Positions 61,824 to 64,000 of a DNA stretch of 64,000 bases are shown here, piece by piece. The DNA is taken from NCBI RefSeq assembly GCF_000255115.2, contig NC_018068.1, positions 1,707,977 through 1,771,976 on the forward strand, given 5' to 3'. Source of the DNA: Desulfosporosinus acidiphilus SJ4 (GTDB taxonomy: Bacteria > Bacillota > Desulfitobacteriia > Desulfitobacteriales > Desulfitobacteriaceae). Position 1 is the stretch's first letter. Each line of letters opens with the position of its first letter. The notes below the pieces were generated by a model. It worked only from the letters and a program-made list of their open reading frames with translations. It was not told the origin of the DNA and made no database searches. Made by a program: the position numbers and the translations under genes.

Positions 61824-61854
61824 CAAAAAAAGAGCAACAACCTTAAGTTGTTGC
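61824..61854 (-). terminator. Terminator of the NlpC/P60 gene (minus strand)
   Basis: On the minus strand GCAACAAC pairs with GTTGTTGC around TTAAG, followed by TCTTTTTTTG. It lies about 20 bp past the stop. Confidence 0.85.
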
Positions 61855-61871
61855 CCATTTGCTTAGCATCA

Positions 61872-63317
61872 CTAATTGTATCTGCGTGCTCCTAGATAAC
61901 GAGAAGCGTAAAAGCTATCACTGAGACTGGAGACTTCAATGCCGCTATTGGGGTTGCTGGCATGAATAAAACGTCCTCCCCCCATATAAATACCCACGTG
62001 TGAAGCACCACTTGTATAGGTGGTGAAAAACACTAAATCTCCTGGACGAAGGTCATTTTTACTGACCGGATTTCCCGAAGCAAACTGAGCATAGGAGGTA
62101 CGGGGCAGGGATATTCCGGAATTTGCGTATACATATTTCGTAAATCCCGAGCAGTCAAAGCCGCTGCGAGATGATCCGCCGAACACATAGGGAGTTCCTT
62201 CCAGACTGAGTGCGCGACCTACTAAAGAGGAATCGCCATTGCTGCTTCCGCGTGAAACTGCATAAGCAACAGTCACATTACCTGGCCCTTTAGCGATAAC
62301 TTGATCAACAGGTTCTTTAGTGACATTTTCGGCTAATACTTTCTTTGTTACATCAATGCCATTTTTTCGAACATAGGAATAGGTCACTAATTTGGAGCCG
62401 TTGCTTCCTTGGGTAATAACCTTTGTACTGCCGTATCCCAGATTGGGATCAAGTTTAGCGACAACATCGTAAGGAATAGCTTCAGATCCCGAATAGGTTC
62501 CCTCACTGACGACTGTAAGAAAGGGTGTCGAATCCACAAGTTTTATAACTTCGCCGGGTTTCAATGTCGAATTCTTAGTTGCTCCAGGATTGCCGGCTAA
62601 TACTTCATCGGTCAACATGTTATTTTTACGAGCAATTAGCCACCAGGAATCATTGGGTTGAACGGTGTAACTTTTTGTCGTTATTTTGCCATCCAACAAT
62701 ACTTTATAAGCTTGATCTACCGGTTTTATTTGATCCGGAGAGACTTCAGCTTTTTCAACATTAACTTTCTCGGCAAAACTTATGGAAGTGACTTTGTTTT
62801 CCGAACTCGGTTTAGAATAATGATCTTGATATTCTTTGAGAACTTTATCTGCATCTTCTTTTGTGGGTAACACTGCGATAACTGACCCATCTGCTTCTAA
62901 TTTATAACCATCAACATAACAGGTGATGTCATTCGCCAGGCTTGTTTCATCTAAAGCAGATTCAAGATAGACCGCCGGCCTAACTCTAAGGTTCTCATAA
63001 GTAATAACATCATGAGTTTTGGCAACGATTCCATAGGGCTGCCCTTTTTCTTCTAAAATCGAATTAACGAGGCTTTGAGCTGTAGCTGCATCTCTTACCA
63101 GGCCAACTTGATGGCCGTTAATGAGTACAGCAGCCGCTGCCGTCGTAGTCGTAAGATTATAGGTGACCCCGCCTAATAAAATGAGGGAAACAGATAAGGT
63201 TCCGATAACTTTTGGTGACTTCCAGGATATTCTTTTCAAGGTATGAGACCAATCGAAATCTTTGATTCGGTTAAGTACTTCGCCTTGAATCTGAGACAGT
63301 TTACGAGACCATTGCAT
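61872..63317 (-). CDS. NlpC/P60 peptidoglycan hydrolase with LysM and G5 domains
   Basis: 481 residues. One membrane anchor lies at ~37-62 after a basic cytoplasmic start. Then come an extracytoplasmic region with a PepSY/YabE-like part, a LysM domain (~215-265: YTVQPNDSWWLIARKNNMLT), a G5-like domain (~270-345) and a C-terminal NlpC/P60 domain (~365-481). Its catalytic Cys is in SGFDCSGFTKYV, one His in SGASHVGIYMGGG and another in FIHASN. It cuts peptide cross-links of peptidoglycan outside the membrane, for growth or germination. A c-di-AMP riboswitch in its leader regulates it, as usual for wall hydrolases of this type. Confidence 0.93.
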   Translation of the reverse strand: MQWSRKLSQIQGEVLNRIKDFDWSHTLKRISWKSPKVIGTLSVSLILLGGVTYNLTTTTAAAAVLINGHQVGLVRDAATAQSLVNSILEEKGQPYGIVAKTHDVITYENLRVRPAVYLESALDETSLANDITCYVDGYKLEADGSVIAVLPTKEDADKVLKEYQDHYSKPSSENKVTSISFAEKVNVEKAEVSPDQIKPVDQAYKVLLDGKITTKSYTVQPNDSWWLIARKNNMLTDEVLAGNPGATKNSTLKPGEVIKLVDSTPFLTVVSEGTYSGSEAIPYDVVAKLDPNLGYGSTKVITQGSNGSKLVTYSYVRKNGIDVTKKVLAENVTKEPVDQVIAKGPGNVTVAYAVSRGSSNGDSSLVGRALSLEGTPYVFGGSSRSGFDCSGFTKYVYANSGISLPRTSYAQFASGNPVSKNDLRPGDLVFFTTYTSGASHVGIYMGGGRFIHASNPNSGIEVSSLSDSFYASRYLGARRYN

Positions 63318-63334
63318 ATTTTCTTCACCTTTTT

Positions 63335-63452
63335 CAGCCTACGAGGTTAGTTGACGGATTCGGGCAAGAAGGTGTAAGCCCTTCGCAATATTTGCGATTA
63401 ACCCCATAAAAAAATCCCCCGCTCTAGACGACACTAGATTCGGCTTTCCTTC
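63335..63452 (-). ncRNA. Cyclic di-AMP (ydaO/yuaA) riboswitch
   Basis: On the minus strand, reading toward the gene: GCCGAATC, a hairpin CTAGTGTCGTCTAG, GCGGGGGA, ATGGGGTTAATCGC, AAGGGCTTACACCTTCTT-like helix, then CCCGAATCCGTCAACTAACC and TCGTAGGC. These match the ydaO core in order. Only ~18 bp separate it from the hydrolase start, so it acts in the leader of that gene; c-di-AMP binding normally lowers expression. Confidence 0.93.
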
Positions 63453-63667
63453 TCCTTTCATTGACATATCATTAATTATTCGACACTATATGCAAATGTC
63501 CTCTAATTTTATTCTTGAAAAACTTGTTAATGTTTTAACAAGTTCTAAAAAAGGAAGTTTTTTTAAATGGATTCCGCGTAATCTCTCTTAGTTAATGGGT
63601 AGACTAAGCATACTGAGCAAGGTAAAAGTATAGTTCAAGCATTGAATTATCTAAGGGAGGTGCTATT

Positions 63668-63973
63668 TTGTATAAACTCAATTCAATTCAACGGGAAGAA
63701 ATAGTTGATTCTTTTTGTAAGGTTGTGGATACTGGAAATTCAGAATTAATCAGTGAGGACTTGTATAATCACTTGAACTTAAATTGTAATTTCCCTTCTC
63801 ATTTTAGTTTGGCAGGTTTTCGAGACTCGTATAGCGGGGAACATTTCCAGGAGTTTGTAGATTCTTTTAATCATCATTCCCCGCAAAGTCAATGGCTTGA
63901 TGCGCCGGAAATCAGCTGCGAATTTAGGGACTTAAATCAAACTCTGGCCGATTATGCAAGTTCTCATATCTAG
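63668..63973 (+). CDS. Hypothetical protein, 101 aa
   Basis: TTG 63668 has CTAAGGGAGGTGC upstream, a strong site. The protein is soluble and polar: MYKLNSIQREEIVDSFCKVV, DTGNSELISEDLYNHLNLNC, then GFRDSYSGEHFQEFVDSFNH, and an acidic end. No motif or family recognised. It is divergent from the NlpC/P60 gene, with ~200 bp of promoter DNA between. Confidence 0.6.
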   Translation: MYKLNSIQREEIVDSFCKVVDTGNSELISEDLYNHLNLNCNFPSHFSLAGFRDSYSGEHFQEFVDSFNHHSPQSQWLDAPEISCEFRDLNQTLADYASSHI

Positions 63974-64000
63974 TAAAAGTATTAACCGGTTAAATTTAGA

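Noticed and set aside
61582-61866. 94-codon ORF overlapping the end of the membrane protein gene
   Set aside because: Its similarity to the 22894-23313 frame is explained by the shared dispersed repeat, not by a conserved gene.
1-64000. CRISPR arrays, tRNA or rRNA genes, prophage
   Set aside because: No regularly spaced repeats, no cloverleaf with a CCA-adjacent TPsiC arm, no rRNA signature and no phage structural genes were found on reading.

Overview
The window looks like a chromosome segment of a low-GC, spore-forming, anaerobic Clostridia member of the Desulfosporosinus/Desulfitobacterium type (Peptococcaceae). This is inferred from several things together: menaquinone synthesis (MenA), a membrane Fe-S oxidoreductase of the ETF/menaquinone type, sulfide:quinone-oxidoreductase-like and cytochrome c genes, mini-proteins of the YjcZ sporulation type, a sporulation-type kinase, 4-hydroxybutyryl-CoA dehydratase, a UGA-interrupted selenoprotein-like gene, c-di-GMP and c-di-AMP riboswitches and abundant hybrid kinases. 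No species name can be proven from the sequence alone.

Layout. 1-6.4 kb: start of a membrane Fe-S oxidoreductase (cut by the window edge), degraded ORFs, a universal stress protein, a GGDEF gene broken by an internal deletion, an adhesin relic, an SQR-like flavoprotein and a chimeric methyltransferase relic. 6.4-11 kb: soluble MCP-like sensor (minus strand), acyl-CoA ligase, phosphotriesterase-family hydrolase, then a 95-codon gene interrupted by one in-frame TGA followed by a SECIS-like hairpin. 11-17.2 kb: cytochrome c, an internally duplicated membrane protein, a decayed ABC-2 permease, acetyltransferase, TfoX-N protein, ArsB/NhaD-type transporter, N-formylglutamate amidohydrolase-like protein. 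17.3-21.1 kb: three mini coat-type proteins, MenA, YflT-like stress protein and a metallo-beta-lactamase-fold hydrolase, all on the minus strand. 21.4-26.7 kb: the clearest regulatory unit, consisting of a sigma-54 activator, two palindromic enhancer-like sites, a -24/-12 promoter, 4-hydroxybutyrate CoA-transferase, 4-hydroxybutyryl-CoA dehydratase and a cysteine-rich small protein. 26.9-36.5 kb: small regulators (XRE, PII), two metabolite transporters, nitroreductase, phosphatidylserine decarboxylase, RraA-like protein, several small unknown proteins. 36.7-49 kb: signalling block with CheY, two paralogous hybrid histidine kinases, an intact-ended insertion sequence with a frameshifted transposase, a GGDEF-EAL-CBS-GGDEF protein and a transmembrane MCP. 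49-64 kb: YkuK and DUF1003 proteins, a heterodimeric ABC exporter, EamA transporter, a c-di-GMP-I riboswitch in front of a soluble MCP-like sensor, a cyclopropane synthase pseudogene with an internal deletion, a phospholipase C-like protein, tautomerase, histidine kinase, a membrane protein, and a c-di-AMP-riboswitch-controlled NlpC/P60 hydrolase.

Two themes stand out. First, gene decay here is mostly by internal deletion: GGDEF (3.1-4.2 kb), methyltransferase/selenoprotein chimera (6.0 kb), ABC-2 permease (12.6 kb), acetyltransferase stub (14.2 kb), flavodoxin tail (19.3 kb), cfa (57.6 kb). Second, several noncoding elements are unexplained: a dispersed three-way-junction-shaped repeat (23.1 and 61.7 kb), a hairpin repeat family (21.2, 27.8 and 31.0 kb), and a 32-bp perfect palindrome before the CheY/hybrid-kinase block. 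The best candidate for something undescribed is the selenoprotein-like gene at 10.6 kb, together with the relic of its paralogue at 6.2 kb. No tRNA, rRNA, CRISPR array or replication origin was seen.
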